DNA from: a virus
IMG/VR virus record: IMGVR_UViG_3300044712_001036
Span: 1-41,505 of that record
Direction: 5' to 3' (one strand)
Length of the DNA: 41,505 nucleotides
Part shown: one piece after another, positions 14,121-22,753 of the stretch
Position numbering within the stretch: the first letter of the stretch is position 1
Layout of the letters: the number at the start of each line of letters is the position of its first letter
Made by a program: the position numbers and the translations under genes
The notes under the pieces: model-generated
The model's database searches: none
What the model was told of the DNA's origin: nothing
The model's input: the letters and a program-made list of their open reading frames with translations, nothing else

Positions 14121-15299
14121 TTAAAAGAAAAAACTGCCGACTTTGAGGAGCGTGTCCAGCGTTGACGGCTGGTTCGCCTTTGCCGCTGCAATCTGAGCCT
14201 GGTTCGCCATGTTCCCGGCCTGAGCCTGTCCCATGGCTCCGCGCATAACGGCCAGGTTGTTCCCGGTATCCTGATTCAGACCGGCCTGAAGTTTGTATTG
14301 ATCAACGTAATTCTGAGCACGGTTCTTCGCGTTCTCCTGCTGGATCAGGGCCATTGATTTCCCGGTCCCGGTGATCGAATCAGCAACGCCCTTGCCGGTG
14401 TCGGTGATCACGTTGGCCTGGTTCTGGGCTCCGGTCTGGAGAGCGTTGGCCGTCCTGAGCCCGGTATTCATCCCAATGTCCGCCAGGGCGTTTCCTTTGC
14501 CAACGTTCAGATTGGCGACCTGTTGACCGCCCTGCATTTCCAGGTCCGATCCTCGGGTGGCACCCTGCATACCGAATTGCGCCATGTCCTGGAAACCACG
14601 GACGAGCTTGTCAGCCTCATCGGAATTGATCCGGTCAACGGCTTCAGCGGACAGGCGGGCGCCGGTTCCGGAGTCGTTGATTCCCCGAGCCCGCAGAGCC
14701 CGGGCCAGATCCTGGGCGGCTTTCTCCTGGCGATATTTCACAATCGCGGAATTGTTGAGCTGAGCCATGGGGTCAACGCCGTCATTAACCAGACCAAGCG
14801 CACGTTGCCAGGCAAGGGTTCCAGTTGTTGCGGCGGATTTCGAAGCATCGTTAAACGGTTGCTGGGCAGCACGGGCGGCCGCTAATGCCTGTTCCGTCCG
14901 AGTGATTCCGGAATCGTATCCGCTGGTCACATCGCCCCGGGATTGCACTCCGGCACCCGTCAGACTCGATACGGCCCGGCTAGTTCCACGGCCGATGGTT
15001 TTCCCGGCCCGGTCTCCGGAATCCGCCAGGGTTTTCTGGGCGTTCAGACTTGAGGTATTCAGCGCCCGGATGGATTTGTTTTCCCCGCCGGCCAGCTCGA
15101 TATTTCCGAGAGAATACCCCTTGTCGATCGACCTCCCGGCCTGTTGGATTTGATCCAGATATTCCTGGCGGGCCTTGTCGATTGCTGAGAGCTGGGCGGT
15201 AGTTCCTGCGTTCGAGGCATCACGCGCCTTGTCAGCGGCCTCCTTGGCGGCGGTTTTACCTGTGAGGTCGTCCCACGCCTTTGAAATGAAATTGCCCAT
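14121..15299 (-). CDS. DNA ejection / internal virion protein (392 aa)
   Basis: The protein is rich in Ala, Gln, Asn, Gly and short charged stretches, with a long helical character and almost no Cys. Low-complexity Ala/Gln helices (ADKARDASNAG, QTGAQNQANVITDTGKG) resemble the P22 gp7/gp16 and T7 gp14 kind of pilot protein that leaves the head during DNA injection. I see no enzyme motif. It lies between small virion genes and the secreted pair. The ATG at 15299 follows AAAGGGTGGTG. The assignment rests on composition, length and place. Confidence 0.6.
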   Translation of the reverse strand: MGNFISKAWDDLTGKTAAKEAADKARDASNAGTTAQLSAIDKARQEYLDQIQQAGRSIDKGYSLGNIELAGGENKSIRALNTSSLNAQKTLADSGDRAGKTIGRGTSRAVSSLTGAGVQSRGDVTSGYDSGITRTEQALAAARAAQQPFNDASKSAATTGTLAWQRALGLVNDGVDPMAQLNNSAIVKYRQEKAAQDLARALRARGINDSGTGARLSAEAVDRINSDEADKLVRGFQDMAQFGMQGATRGSDLEMQGGQQVANLNVGKGNALADIGMNTGLRTANALQTGAQNQANVITDTGKGVADSITGTGKSMALIQQENAKNRAQNYVDQYKLQAGLNQDTGNNLAVMRGAMGQAQAGNMANQAQIAAAKANQPSTLDTLLKVGSFFF

Positions 15300-15325
15300 A
15301 AAATCACCACCCTTTCCGATCGTGA

Positions 15326-15655
15326 TTAAACGATCTCAAACCCCGACATAAAGATATTTATAGCGGTTCCGGCAGAGGCTAAGCCAGACAATTTGTCACC
15401 CGTTGACATGCCCTGGGAGAGCGGAAAAGTTTTTGTTTCGTGCGCGTTGAGAGAAACCGCGTCAAAGATTTTGTTGCCGTCCGCAACGGACCCACCAGAC
15501 GGAACCAGGTGAAGGGTCGCGGTTACCGCCCCGGCCGTATAGTTGACGAGCGTGATCTCTTTCAACACAGCGGACGTTGCCACCGGCACGGTGTAGAGAT
15601 CCGCAGCGCTGTTTGTCAGAGTTCCCTGGTAGAATTTTTTCGGACTGAAACCCAT
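15326..15655 (-). CDS. Small beta-rich virion protein (109 aa)
   Basis: The protein opens with FSPKKFYQGTLTNSAADLYTVP and continues with alternating short strands, ending INIFMSGFEIV. I recall this kind of small protein (ADLYTVP, VLKEITLVNYTAG, TKTFPLSQGM) as common in tail or head-fibre modules of many phages, where it carries an immunoglobulin-like or jelly-roll fold. Its exact role is not known to me. The ATG follows GAGG at about seven bases. Confidence 0.7.
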   Translation of the reverse strand: MGFSPKKFYQGTLTNSAADLYTVPVATSAVLKEITLVNYTAGAVTATLHLVPSGGSVADGNKIFDAVSLNAHETKTFPLSQGMSTGDKLSGLASAGTAINIFMSGFEIV

Positions 15656-15659
15656 ATTT

Positions 15660-15938
15660 TTACCTCATTAAAGAAAGAATTTTTAACAGCTCATCCTGGC
15701 TCACGGCCTGGCTTTTCCCGGACATAAACGCCAACATAATCCACAGGTTTTTATTCTCGTTCTGCAGATCAACGATCAGCCCCGCGGCCGTTGTTCTCCA
15801 TGATTCCAGAGCAGACACGCGAGTTGTCAGGCTGGTAAGATCAACGCCTGATTCATTAGCTTTGTCGGCAAGAGCTTGTTCCCATCGGTCTTGCTCATAC
15901 TGATTCTTTGTCCGGGGCTTCATTATTTTAGTTGCCAA
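15660..15938 (-). CDS. Small helical protein, possible trimerising appendage part (92 aa)
   Basis: The protein has a charged N terminus (KPRTKNQYEQDRWEQAL), a heptad-like stretch (VDLTSLTTRVSALESWRTT) typical of phage trimeric coiled coils, and an amphipathic end. The start chosen is TTG at 15938, which has GAGG nine bases upstream and overlaps the end of the upstream gene. The alternative ATG at 15923 lacks a good site. It lies among tail genes; function unknown. Confidence 0.6.
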   Translation of the reverse strand: MATKIMKPRTKNQYEQDRWEQALADKANESGVDLTSLTTRVSALESWRTTAAGLIVDLQNENKNLWIMLAFMSGKSQAVSQDELLKILSLMR

Positions 15939-16137
15939 GATCGGTTACCTCGATTTCCATTCCGGTCACCACGACCTGGACCGGAGCTTCAACCACAATT
16001 TCAATCTGTCTGGAGCGAAACAAGCCAGACGACGGGAGCTTGATGACGGGATTTTTCCCAGAGGAAATATCGAACTTCCGAGGGACGGACCAGTTTCCGT
16101 TGTCATCGCAAAACCGCAACACCAGAAAGTCAGCCAT
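15928..16137 (-). CDS. Small beta-rich protein (69 aa)
   Basis: A short protein of alternating strands (FLVLRFCDDNGNWSVPRKFDI, then IEIVVEAPVQVVVTGMEIEV). The ATG follows GGAGG at nine bases, and the stop overlaps the next gene by 11 bases. I do not recognise it. The context of tailspike and small virion genes suggests a minor structural protein. Confidence 0.65.
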   Translation of the reverse strand: MADFLVLRFCDDNGNWSVPRKFDISSGKNPVIKLPSSGLFRSRQIEIVVEAPVQVVVTGMEIEVTDLGN

Positions 16138-16143
16138 GTATTG

Positions 16144-16368
16144 TTACCTCCAGGTGAACAGATCCCGAGGGATCGGATGGGGGAATCGATAGTGGTCATC
16201 CGGCAGCAGTTCGCCCGTGCCGATCGGGTCCGGAGTCAAGCGAGGCTTCACCCGGAACCAGATCCGCCGGGTGTCTTCGTCCAGGGATTCAACCTCTTCC
16301 CCGCCGACAACCCGGACAGCCCGGACCAGAGCCACGAAAGGAACGTCAGTCAGAAACGGGTTTCCCAC
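16144..16368 (-). CDS. Small hypothetical protein (74 aa), GTG start
   Basis: The protein has an Asp/Glu- and Pro-rich sequence with VRVVGGEEVESLDEDTRRIWFRV in the middle. The start is GTG at 16368, preceded by GGAGG at seven bases, and overlaps the end of the tailspike gene by 23 bases. The good site and tight packing support a real gene. No domain is recognised. Confidence 0.6.
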   Translation of the reverse strand: MGNPFLTDVPFVALVRAVRVVGGEEVESLDEDTRRIWFRVKPRLTPDPIGTGELLPDDHYRFPHPIPRDLFTWR

Positions 16369-19252
16369 GGATTTGCCTCCAAATGTTCGAGCGGAACGGA
16401 CCGGCCGCGGACGTGATTTCGTCGTTGGCCTGGGGATCGTTGAGCAGGATATTGCTTGTCCAGCACAACCAGCCCCGAGAGCGGCACTCGTCGTATATTT
16501 CCTGTTTCAGAGCGGTGTCCGAGTTCAGGCAGTAATTCAACGCCAGCACATCAAATACGGCCGTCCGGCGCAGTTCTTTCAGGTCTTCCGTGATTTGATT
16601 GTTCCACTCAATATCAGCTTCATTCGTGATCAGCGAGTATTCCCCGGTCTCCCAGTTGTAATCACTGAGAAAGGTCTCGAACATGACATACTCACAGCAA
16701 TCAATAATGTCCGGGAGCATTGAGAATCCGCGGTTCGCAACGAAAATCTTGTCGGGATAGAGCCCCTTCAGATACCGGATATTGTCGATCATTCCTTGCT
16801 TGTAGGTATCCGACTGATAAACGTCGATCGTTCCAATAACGTCCATGAAGATCCCGTCAGCCTGGAGCCCTCGCGTTGTGTAGGAAAAATACAGAGTATG
16901 GCCGGCGGCTGGAGTCGGCCCGCCAAAGGAAAGCGACGGATGAATGATCACATATCCCAGGTGACAATCGATCGAATAATCGGCTTCAGCGGCAAACTCG
17001 TTGCCCAGGGAATCCACCAGTAGCATGGGCTCATCTTCATCAAGCGGCGGGTCCGCTTCCGGAACCAGGAACCCCAGGGCCGTGCCGGAAGTCGTGGTCA
17101 CCTCGATCAGGGTCACCGGAACACGGACCTTTTCAACGCCAGGCTCAAACGCTATACGAAGGTAATAATCCCGGAGCCTGTCCCTCCAGGTGGAGTCAGT
17201 CGAATCCGTGAAGAACGAACCCCAGATACCGTTCTCATCGGGATAGTCCACGTCAGTCAGAGAAAAATCCTGAAGCCAGTTCGTTCCCTTCTCATACTCA
17301 GGGCATCCGGCGTTGAGAGGATCATAGTCCGGACATGACGAATTCAAGCACCCGTTCAGACTGTCCCGATTCCAGTATGTTAATTTTGTATGACCGGCCC
17401 CGCACTCCCCGCCGGCCCGCTTGGTTTTGTATCCGGTCCGCCAATCATTCCCGCAGCACGGACCACACCGACCGACACCAGCACGATACCGATAATTGCT
17501 TTTCGCGCAAGCCTTCACGCCTTCGAGCCGTTGACGATCGAAGACACATTCATTGCACTCGCCGGCAGCCTGGCCGCCCTTCATGTAATACCCGGCATAT
17601 CCCCCGGGCCCGGTGCCGTCACCTGTCCAGGGGGCTTTCCCGGAAGCGGCATTAAACAGGGTTTTCAGCGTTCCATTCTCTTCCCCGAACGAGGTATAGA
17701 CAATGACCTGGATTCCCATGCTCTGCAAAAACGCCACGTCCTGGCGGGTAACACCCATCGCATCGACGATCACAATGTCATAATCGCGGAGTATGTCCAA
17801 CATCCCGGTGGAGTAATAAACCGCGAAGGTGGGGAACCGGCAATAGGTCCTCACTTCCGTGATTCCGGTGTTGGACCGCGGGAGCGTCAGGTCTTCCTGG
17901 GTGGCGATCGGGAGGTCAAAAACAATATCCCCATTTTCCAGCGCAGGATTATCAGGAGCAAACGGAGGAACCGCCCGGACGTTGAAATCACAGGTCAGAA
18001 CCTCAGAGACCTCAGAGTATTTTGAAACGCTGGTATAAATCACTCGATACCAGGGCGCAGCATGGGCTTCTTTATTCCGCAGCTCGAGGGAGTGAGTTCC
18101 GGATCCGAGACCAGTGATATGGTGCTCGAGATAGAACCCGCCCCCGTCCTCATCGTGACAGTCCAGCGTTGTGATGAAGGACCCATCCGAATAAACATCC
18201 AGCTTCCCCCAGCCGTAATCATGCTGGATGGTCACCCAAATTTCATCACCTTCAACGGTCATCGCCGCCTTGTCCCCGATCGTTTCCGAGAACGCCCGCG
18301 GGAGAGTAACACCATACTGGGTTCCGCCGGAATCGGTCAGGTCTCCGGTTGCCGTGTCCCTGGTCCAATCCGATCCGGTATAGGTGACATTCACCAGGTC
18401 ACTGGCCAGCAACGGAATGTTATCGGTATACTCGATCAGCCCCAAGGGGTCAGGATATTCGGCCGTTACCGATACTTCAACAGCATTTAGCCCACTGGCG
18501 AATCCCGACAGATCGGGAGAGAAATCACAGGAAAAACTTGCACCAGGAGCCAGGGTTGCCTGGGTAACAGTTCCGAGCGCAACGCCGGCCAGGTCCTTCA
18601 GGAGCGCATCGAATTCAACGGAGATATTCCGGAAAACGCTGGTGGAATAGTTGCAGAATTCCAGGGCAAAAATGTTGTTGTCTTCCGTGTTTGCGGGTAA
18701 TTGCCAGCCGGCAAACTCGAGGGTGAAGGACGGTTCCCGCTCCTTCCATCCAGCGATCGGACAGAATCCGGTGATCGGGTCCGCGGGCTCATTATAAAAA
18801 ATCTCACAGGTATGGGTTGTGTCCGCCAGGTTATCGACAATCAATACATCAAAGTATTGACCGCCATGCCCGACCGTTGTCGTATCGTGACACACCGTGT
18901 CCTGGGCGCCAGTGGCGCCGACAATAGTGGACGGTAGAACTCCATCGATCCGAATATCTCCGGTTCCCCATTCCCAGTTTGCCATGATTCTGAGGATCAA
19001 CGTAGGACCGGTGAACGTGAAGGACGCCTTGCCCTGGTGGCAAACGTTCCGGGGTTCTTTCCGGGCGGCCGGCGTCGTTGCGTCACCGTCATCCTTCCAC
19101 CAAATCCCCTGGACAACCTCACCGTCAGGCATCAGGAAGTTGTCATCGAAAACCATTTCCTCGATCGGATGAAACCGCAATCTTCCGTTGACGCGGTTTT
19201 GCCCGTAATAAACCTCAGAGGAAAGGACCTGGATCCTGTCTGAGTATTTCAT
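16346..19252 (-). CDS. Tailspike-like protein with GH114-type hydrolase domain
   Basis: The 968-residue protein has beta-sandwich modules in the N-terminal half (about 75-155, 190-290 CARDB-like, and 330-395), then a TIM-barrel type domain split by an insertion. Barrel signatures match GH114 endo-alpha-1,4-polygalactosaminidase and TM1410-like proteins: YDIVIVDAMGV (Asp497), GIQVIVYTSFGE, ADGIFMDVIGT (Asp804), YPDKIFVANRGFSMLPD and VMFETFLSDYN (Glu859). Between the halves, residues 566-650 hold ten Cys residues with CxxC and CxxCC pairs, possibly a disulfide or metal knot. The place directly after the gp10-like connector gene is that of a tailspike, so the enzyme probably degrades a galactosamine-containing surface polysaccharide of the host. 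The ATG is two bases beyond the upstream stop. Confidence 0.8.
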   Translation of the reverse strand: MKYSDRIQVLSSEVYYGQNRVNGRLRFHPIEEMVFDDNFLMPDGEVVQGIWWKDDGDATTPAARKEPRNVCHQGKASFTFTGPTLILRIMANWEWGTGDIRIDGVLPSTIVGATGAQDTVCHDTTTVGHGGQYFDVLIVDNLADTTHTCEIFYNEPADPITGFCPIAGWKEREPSFTLEFAGWQLPANTEDNNIFALEFCNYSTSVFRNISVEFDALLKDLAGVALGTVTQATLAPGASFSCDFSPDLSGFASGLNAVEVSVTAEYPDPLGLIEYTDNIPLLASDLVNVTYTGSDWTRDTATGDLTDSGGTQYGVTLPRAFSETIGDKAAMTVEGDEIWVTIQHDYGWGKLDVYSDGSFITTLDCHDEDGGGFYLEHHITGLGSGTHSLELRNKEAHAAPWYRVIYTSVSKYSEVSEVLTCDFNVRAVPPFAPDNPALENGDIVFDLPIATQEDLTLPRSNTGITEVRTYCRFPTFAVYYSTGMLDILRDYDIVIVDAMGVTRQDVAFLQSMGIQVIVYTSFGEENGTLKTLFNAASGKAPWTGDGTGPGGYAGYYMKGGQAAGECNECVFDRQRLEGVKACAKSNYRYRAGVGRCGPCCGNDWRTGYKTKRAGGECGAGHTKLTYWNRDSLNGCLNSSCPDYDPLNAGCPEYEKGTNWLQDFSLTDVDYPDENGIWGSFFTDSTDSTWRDRLRDYYLRIAFEPGVEKVRVPVTLIEVTTTSGTALGFLVPEADPPLDEDEPMLLVDSLGNEFAAEADYSIDCHLGYVIIHPSLSFGGPTPAAGHTLYFSYTTRGLQADGIFMDVIGTIDVYQSDTYKQGMIDNIRYLKGLYPDKIFVANRGFSMLPDIIDCCEYVMFETFLSDYNWETGEYSLITNEADIEWNNQITEDLKELRRTAVFDVLALNYCLNSDTALKQEIYDECRSRGWLCWTSNILLNDPQANDEITSAAGPFRSNIWRQIRGKPVSD

Positions 19253-19254
19253 TG

Positions 19255-20931
19255 CTACACCGTCACGACCTTCGAGAATTTAAAGAGAACATCGCAGGAA
19301 AAGCCCGTGTCAGTTCTATTTGAGATCCGCAAAACAAGATCGTCCGTTGCCGTGAAAATGAAATAGTTGTTGTCGGTCAAGCCCGCGTCCAGGTTCAGAT
19401 ACTCATAAACAGCGGCTTCCGTTACGGAATCCAGAATTGATACGTCATACTCTGCACCCGCATCCGGATCAGTATTGACGAGCCAACAAATATAATCATC
19501 ACCAGGCACAAGCCCAAGGGAAACTTCCGCCGTGCCGCTTGCAGGAACAGCCAGAGACTCAGAGACCTGGTTGACCGTAAGACCAGACGGAGCATCAGGG
19601 ACCACGGTTTCATCAGTATCACCCCCGTATTCAGGTTCGGTCACCGGGCCAGGATCCGGAGAAAACGGAACGCCCGTGCTGGTCAGAATACCCAGAGAAT
19701 CAGCGGCCTCAGATTCTCCGCGTTTCATAGAGATCGAAAAATTGTCCGCCCGCTTCCGGTTGCTGGTTCCGAACGTATGGTGAATCGTCCGGAAGCACGG
19801 CCGGATCAGGTTCCCGCTGTCGGTCTGGAAACCGTGAGAGACAACCAGGATGGCCGGAGTTTCAGATGATGCCGTGCTGGCGATCAGGCGCATACCACCC
19901 CATTCCGGAACGGTCAGAGACATTTCCCCGATGAACCTGGTATACAGTTCGGTCCCGGTATCCCACATTCCCCATTCTGCCCATTGCTTCCCGAGCAGAT
20001 CATAGGCGAATGTCCGGCCGTTGGTGGGAAAAGACAGGAGATAGAATTTCCTCGAACCCACGTCAACGATCGTTGACCTGGCGTCCCAGGGTGAAGTTAA
20101 ATTCGTGATCACCCGGTCCAGAGCCTGGCTGATCGGAACTGGTTCCCGGCCAGTGAGCTGGACCACTCGCTTTGTGTCATCCAGCCAGATAATACTGTTA
20201 TCTACCTTCTGGACCGAGTAAGGAGCAATGCAGCCCTTTTCGATGATTGCGCCGTCCAACCTGGCGAAAACAGTTGTCGGATTGCCGTCGTTGATGAACA
20301 CGTCCACTGATCGGGAGCCGATGAAATACAGTTCCCGCCAGCCGACCATGATGGCCTGGATCGGATCCGGATTGCTTTCCGCTGAAAGTGACGACGCAGA
20401 GAACACAAGCGGATCCGTGGGAAGCGCACCAGGTTCAGCCCACCACCAGAGCTGTGTTGTTTTTTTGTTTGCGATGATATAACCGTCCATGTAAACCAGG
20501 TGACTGCAGGACGTTGGGGCGACAGCATCCGTTTCCTGGGCAAAGGTGGTCAAGTTCCAGCGGTAAATATGTCCGCCGCCGGCCATGTAAAGCCAGGTCC
20601 CGTTAGTTGCAAAAACGATCGGATCCGTTCCATCGACAGTTACCGACCCGGAGATCAAAGCGAATTCGCCAGTCTTTGAAGCCAGGGCGTAAACCTTGCC
20701 TCCGATAACGGCGATCATTCGTTGCTGTTCAACCCACCAGTAAAAACCCCTGATGGTTCCGGCAGCTCCGTGTGCTATTGTTTTCCAAGCAGCCAGCCCA
20801 GGGCGCCCGCAAAGCGAGCCCTGTTCATCGATATACCCGTTGACCAAAAGCGCCGCCCCTTGTTTCAGAGACAGCGGGTCAACATTCAGATAGGCGGGCC
20901 CGACCAGCGGGATGGGAATTTTCTGGCCCAT
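19255..20931 (-). CDS. P22 gp10-like packaged DNA stabilisation protein
   Basis: The 558-residue protein begins with PIPLVGPAYLNVDPLSLKQ and GRPGLAAW, followed by a series of short blade-like repeats (GTWLYMAGGGHIYRW, WRELYFIGSRSVDVFIN, IIWLDDTKRVVQLTGR). This is the pattern of the P22 gp10-like stabilisation/hub protein that closes the portal after packaging and holds tail parts. The C-terminal third (from about 450) is a separate Asp/Ser-rich beta domain. Its ATG shares one base with the TAA of the gp4-like gene (TAATG), so the pair is translationally coupled. Confidence 0.85.
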   Translation of the reverse strand: MGQKIPIPLVGPAYLNVDPLSLKQGAALLVNGYIDEQGSLCGRPGLAAWKTIAHGAAGTIRGFYWWVEQQRMIAVIGGKVYALASKTGEFALISGSVTVDGTDPIVFATNGTWLYMAGGGHIYRWNLTTFAQETDAVAPTSCSHLVYMDGYIIANKKTTQLWWWAEPGALPTDPLVFSASSLSAESNPDPIQAIMVGWRELYFIGSRSVDVFINDGNPTTVFARLDGAIIEKGCIAPYSVQKVDNSIIWLDDTKRVVQLTGREPVPISQALDRVITNLTSPWDARSTIVDVGSRKFYLLSFPTNGRTFAYDLLGKQWAEWGMWDTGTELYTRFIGEMSLTVPEWGGMRLIASTASSETPAILVVSHGFQTDSGNLIRPCFRTIHHTFGTSNRKRADNFSISMKRGESEAADSLGILTSTGVPFSPDPGPVTEPEYGGDTDETVVPDAPSGLTVNQVSESLAVPASGTAEVSLGLVPGDDYICWLVNTDPDAGAEYDVSILDSVTEAAVYEYLNLDAGLTDNNYFIFTATDDLVLRISNRTDTGFSCDVLFKFSKVVTV

Positions 20932-21584
20932 TAGTAAGCCCCTTTGACGAAGCCACTTTCATCGACGGCTGGCATGTCAATTTCTTCCGCATCGTCGATA
21001 TACCCAGCCGCGACGGCCCGAAGATCCCGGCGTTCTTCCACCGGCATTTGATACTCAGCAGACAGATCCGCCGCCAGAGCGAACGTCAGCGCTTGAATCC
21101 AGTGTTGAGGGAAATCAGGCTCATCGCTTGCCTCATCGAAATCATACAGGCGCCGGGTCTTCTGGTAGGTCATTGCATACGCGGCATCAGGGACCGGATA
21201 CAAATACAGTTTTTTGTTTGCCCTGTCCCAGTAGGCAGTTGTCGGCTGGCCGGCCGTGGACCGATCCGGAATAGCCAGCCAATCCTGGACGGGGACCAGG
21301 GGAACCTGGACGTTGAGCGCAGGAATCCAAATGTCAGCAATGTCCAGGACGTCCGCAGCAACGGTATAGTTGTCCGTTGCGATCACGGTATTGAGCGAGG
21401 CGGAAGAGTTCAGCCAGAGCTTTTTCCCCCGCCGCTGGAGAACCTTTGAAAGCGCATTGAACGCCGTCACACCGGCCGCCAGCTTCTGGGCGGAAATGGT
21501 CTGATCGTCGGGGATCACGCCGGAGATCCGGAACGCCCGGAAAATAATCTGGTCTCTCGTTTGAACCCAATCACTCGACGACAT
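20931..21584 (-). CDS. P22 gp4-like head-tail connector protein
   Basis: The 217-residue protein resembles the P22 gp4 tail accessory factor family: an N-terminal helix pair (TRDQIIFRAFRISGVIP, LAAGVTAFNALSKVLQRRG), then LYLYPVPDAAYAMTYQKTRR, and a helical end. gp4 binds the portal after DNA packaging and is the platform for gp10. The ATG at 21584 was preferred over one four codons upstream because GGAGG lies five bases before it. Its stop overlaps the gp10-like start. Confidence 0.85.
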   Translation of the reverse strand: MSSSDWVQTRDQIIFRAFRISGVIPDDQTISAQKLAAGVTAFNALSKVLQRRGKKLWLNSSASLNTVIATDNYTVAADVLDIADIWIPALNVQVPLVPVQDWLAIPDRSTAGQPTTAYWDRANKKLYLYPVPDAAYAMTYQKTRRLYDFDEASDEPDFPQHWIQALTFALAADLSAEYQMPVEERRDLRAVAAGYIDDAEEIDMPAVDESGFVKGAY

Positions 21585-21600
21585 AACAACCTCCAATCAG

Positions 21601-21632
21601 AAAACCGGGGGCCAGATTTCTCCAGCCCCCGG
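21601..21632 (-). terminator. Possible weak terminator before the connector genes
   Basis: CCGGGGGC (21605-21612) pairs with GCCCCCGG (21625-21632) around a 12-base loop. On the minus strand it is followed by only four T residues. It lies between the secreted 186-residue gene and the gp4-like gene. The short T run makes partial termination or RNA processing the most that can be claimed. Confidence 0.45.
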
Positions 21633-21640
21633 ATCACATC

Positions 21641-22201
21641 TTACAGACCGGACAGAGACAGCGGCCGGCGGGCGAGGCTTCGATACGTTGCGGTAACGCC
21701 AGACGCACCCAGCAGAGTCGTGCCAGGGGTGAACGAACCGACGGAAGACGTCACCACCTTCACGGCGCCGATCGGGGTCTGGGCATCAGTCAGCGACGGA
21801 TATTTCTCAGTCTCATACGACGGCAGGATCGGGCCCTGGACCGTGGACCAGGCACCAGCAGAAGACAGGCAGACCATGAAAATACATTGCTGAGAGGCAC
21901 CAAGAGCCACGTGTCCCGAGGAAAACGAAATCTGCACGGGAGCGGTGGCGGTATAAAACTGACACCCGACCAGGTAAGTGGGCGTTGCCGTGATCGTCAG
22001 GCCAGAAGTCGGAGAACCGACCGCCAGCCCCACATTGGTCTGAGTGTAGTTGTTCAGAGCGTTCTGCACTTTATACAGAGCGCTCACCAGATCGGCCTGG
22101 CTCAACCCATTACCAGAGGAATCGATTCCGGCGGCGTTTACGGAACCAGCCAGGCAGAAGACGGCCGCGAGAACAATCGCGATCAGTCTCAGCTTATTCA
22201 A
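21641..22201 (-). CDS. Secreted structural-like protein with TTG start (186 aa)
   Basis: The product begins with an export signal (MNKLRLIAIVLAAVFCLAG, cleavage near VNA-AG). It continues as a beta-rich domain with a PIGAVKVVTSSVGSFTPGTT motif that I recall from phage head-fibre and decoration-type proteins. The TTG at 22201 was chosen: AAAGGA lies seven bases upstream and overlaps the last codons of the decoration-like gene, whereas the longer reading has no ribosome site. A Sec signal on such a protein is odd. It lies between the decoration candidate and the connector genes. Confidence 0.7.
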   Translation of the reverse strand: MNKLRLIAIVLAAVFCLAGSVNAAGIDSSGNGLSQADLVSALYKVQNALNNYTQTNVGLAVGSPTSGLTITATPTYLVGCQFYTATAPVQISFSSGHVALGASQQCIFMVCLSSAGAWSTVQGPILPSYETEKYPSLTDAQTPIGAVKVVTSSVGSFTPGTTLLGASGVTATYRSLARRPLSLSGL

Positions 22202-22682
22202 GGTTGTTTCCTTTCGTGAGGAAATACTCAACGATGAGCTTGATCTTGCCGGAGTTCAGGCTGTAGGTGCTGCCGGAAGAGTTGGGGATCACGATGTCGA
22301 TGGTGTCATCGGCCGCATACAGCTTGCCCTTGGCGGTGTTGCCGGCGTCGTTGAAGGCACCATTGCCGACATACAACCCGGTGGAATTGAGATCGATCCC
22401 GGCCACGGCCCCGTCAATGTAACCATCGGGGTCATCACCATCACCGACTTCGGCAGCGATGGAAACGCCTTCAGCGGTCTCGACGATGAAATACACATTC
22501 TGGACCAGGGTCCCTTTCTTCACGGGAGCGACCTGGATCGTGTAGGTGTCGCCGGTCGGAATGTCGATCTGATTTTCGGACTTGGAGAAATCCACTTCAA
22601 AGACACCATAGCCCTTGTATCCTTCAAGGATGGTGTGGGGCTGACGGACAGCCGAAAGTTTGGTAACAGTCACAGCGCTCAT
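22194..22682 (-). CDS. Head decoration-like protein (162 aa)
   Basis: A beta-rich protein with a repeated small-residue pattern (VEVDFSKSENQIDIPTGDTYTIQVAPVKKGTLV-type strands, TAEGVSIAAEVGDGDDPDGYIDG). It follows the capsid gene, the usual place of a head decoration or stabilising protein. No enzyme motif is seen. The ATG follows GGAGG at about seven bases. The name rests on position and fold impression only. Confidence 0.6.
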   Translation of the reverse strand: MSAVTVTKLSAVRQPHTILEGYKGYGVFEVDFSKSENQIDIPTGDTYTIQVAPVKKGTLVQNVYFIVETAEGVSIAAEVGDGDDPDGYIDGAVAGIDLNSTGLYVGNGAFNDAGNTAKGKLYAADDTIDIVIPNSSGSTYSLNSGKIKLIVEYFLTKGNNLE

Positions 22683-22753
22683 TGATTAACCTCCTGGTTT
22701 TGTTGCATGGGAGCCAGGTCACCCTGGCCCCCGGGAATCGTTACGCGAATCGG

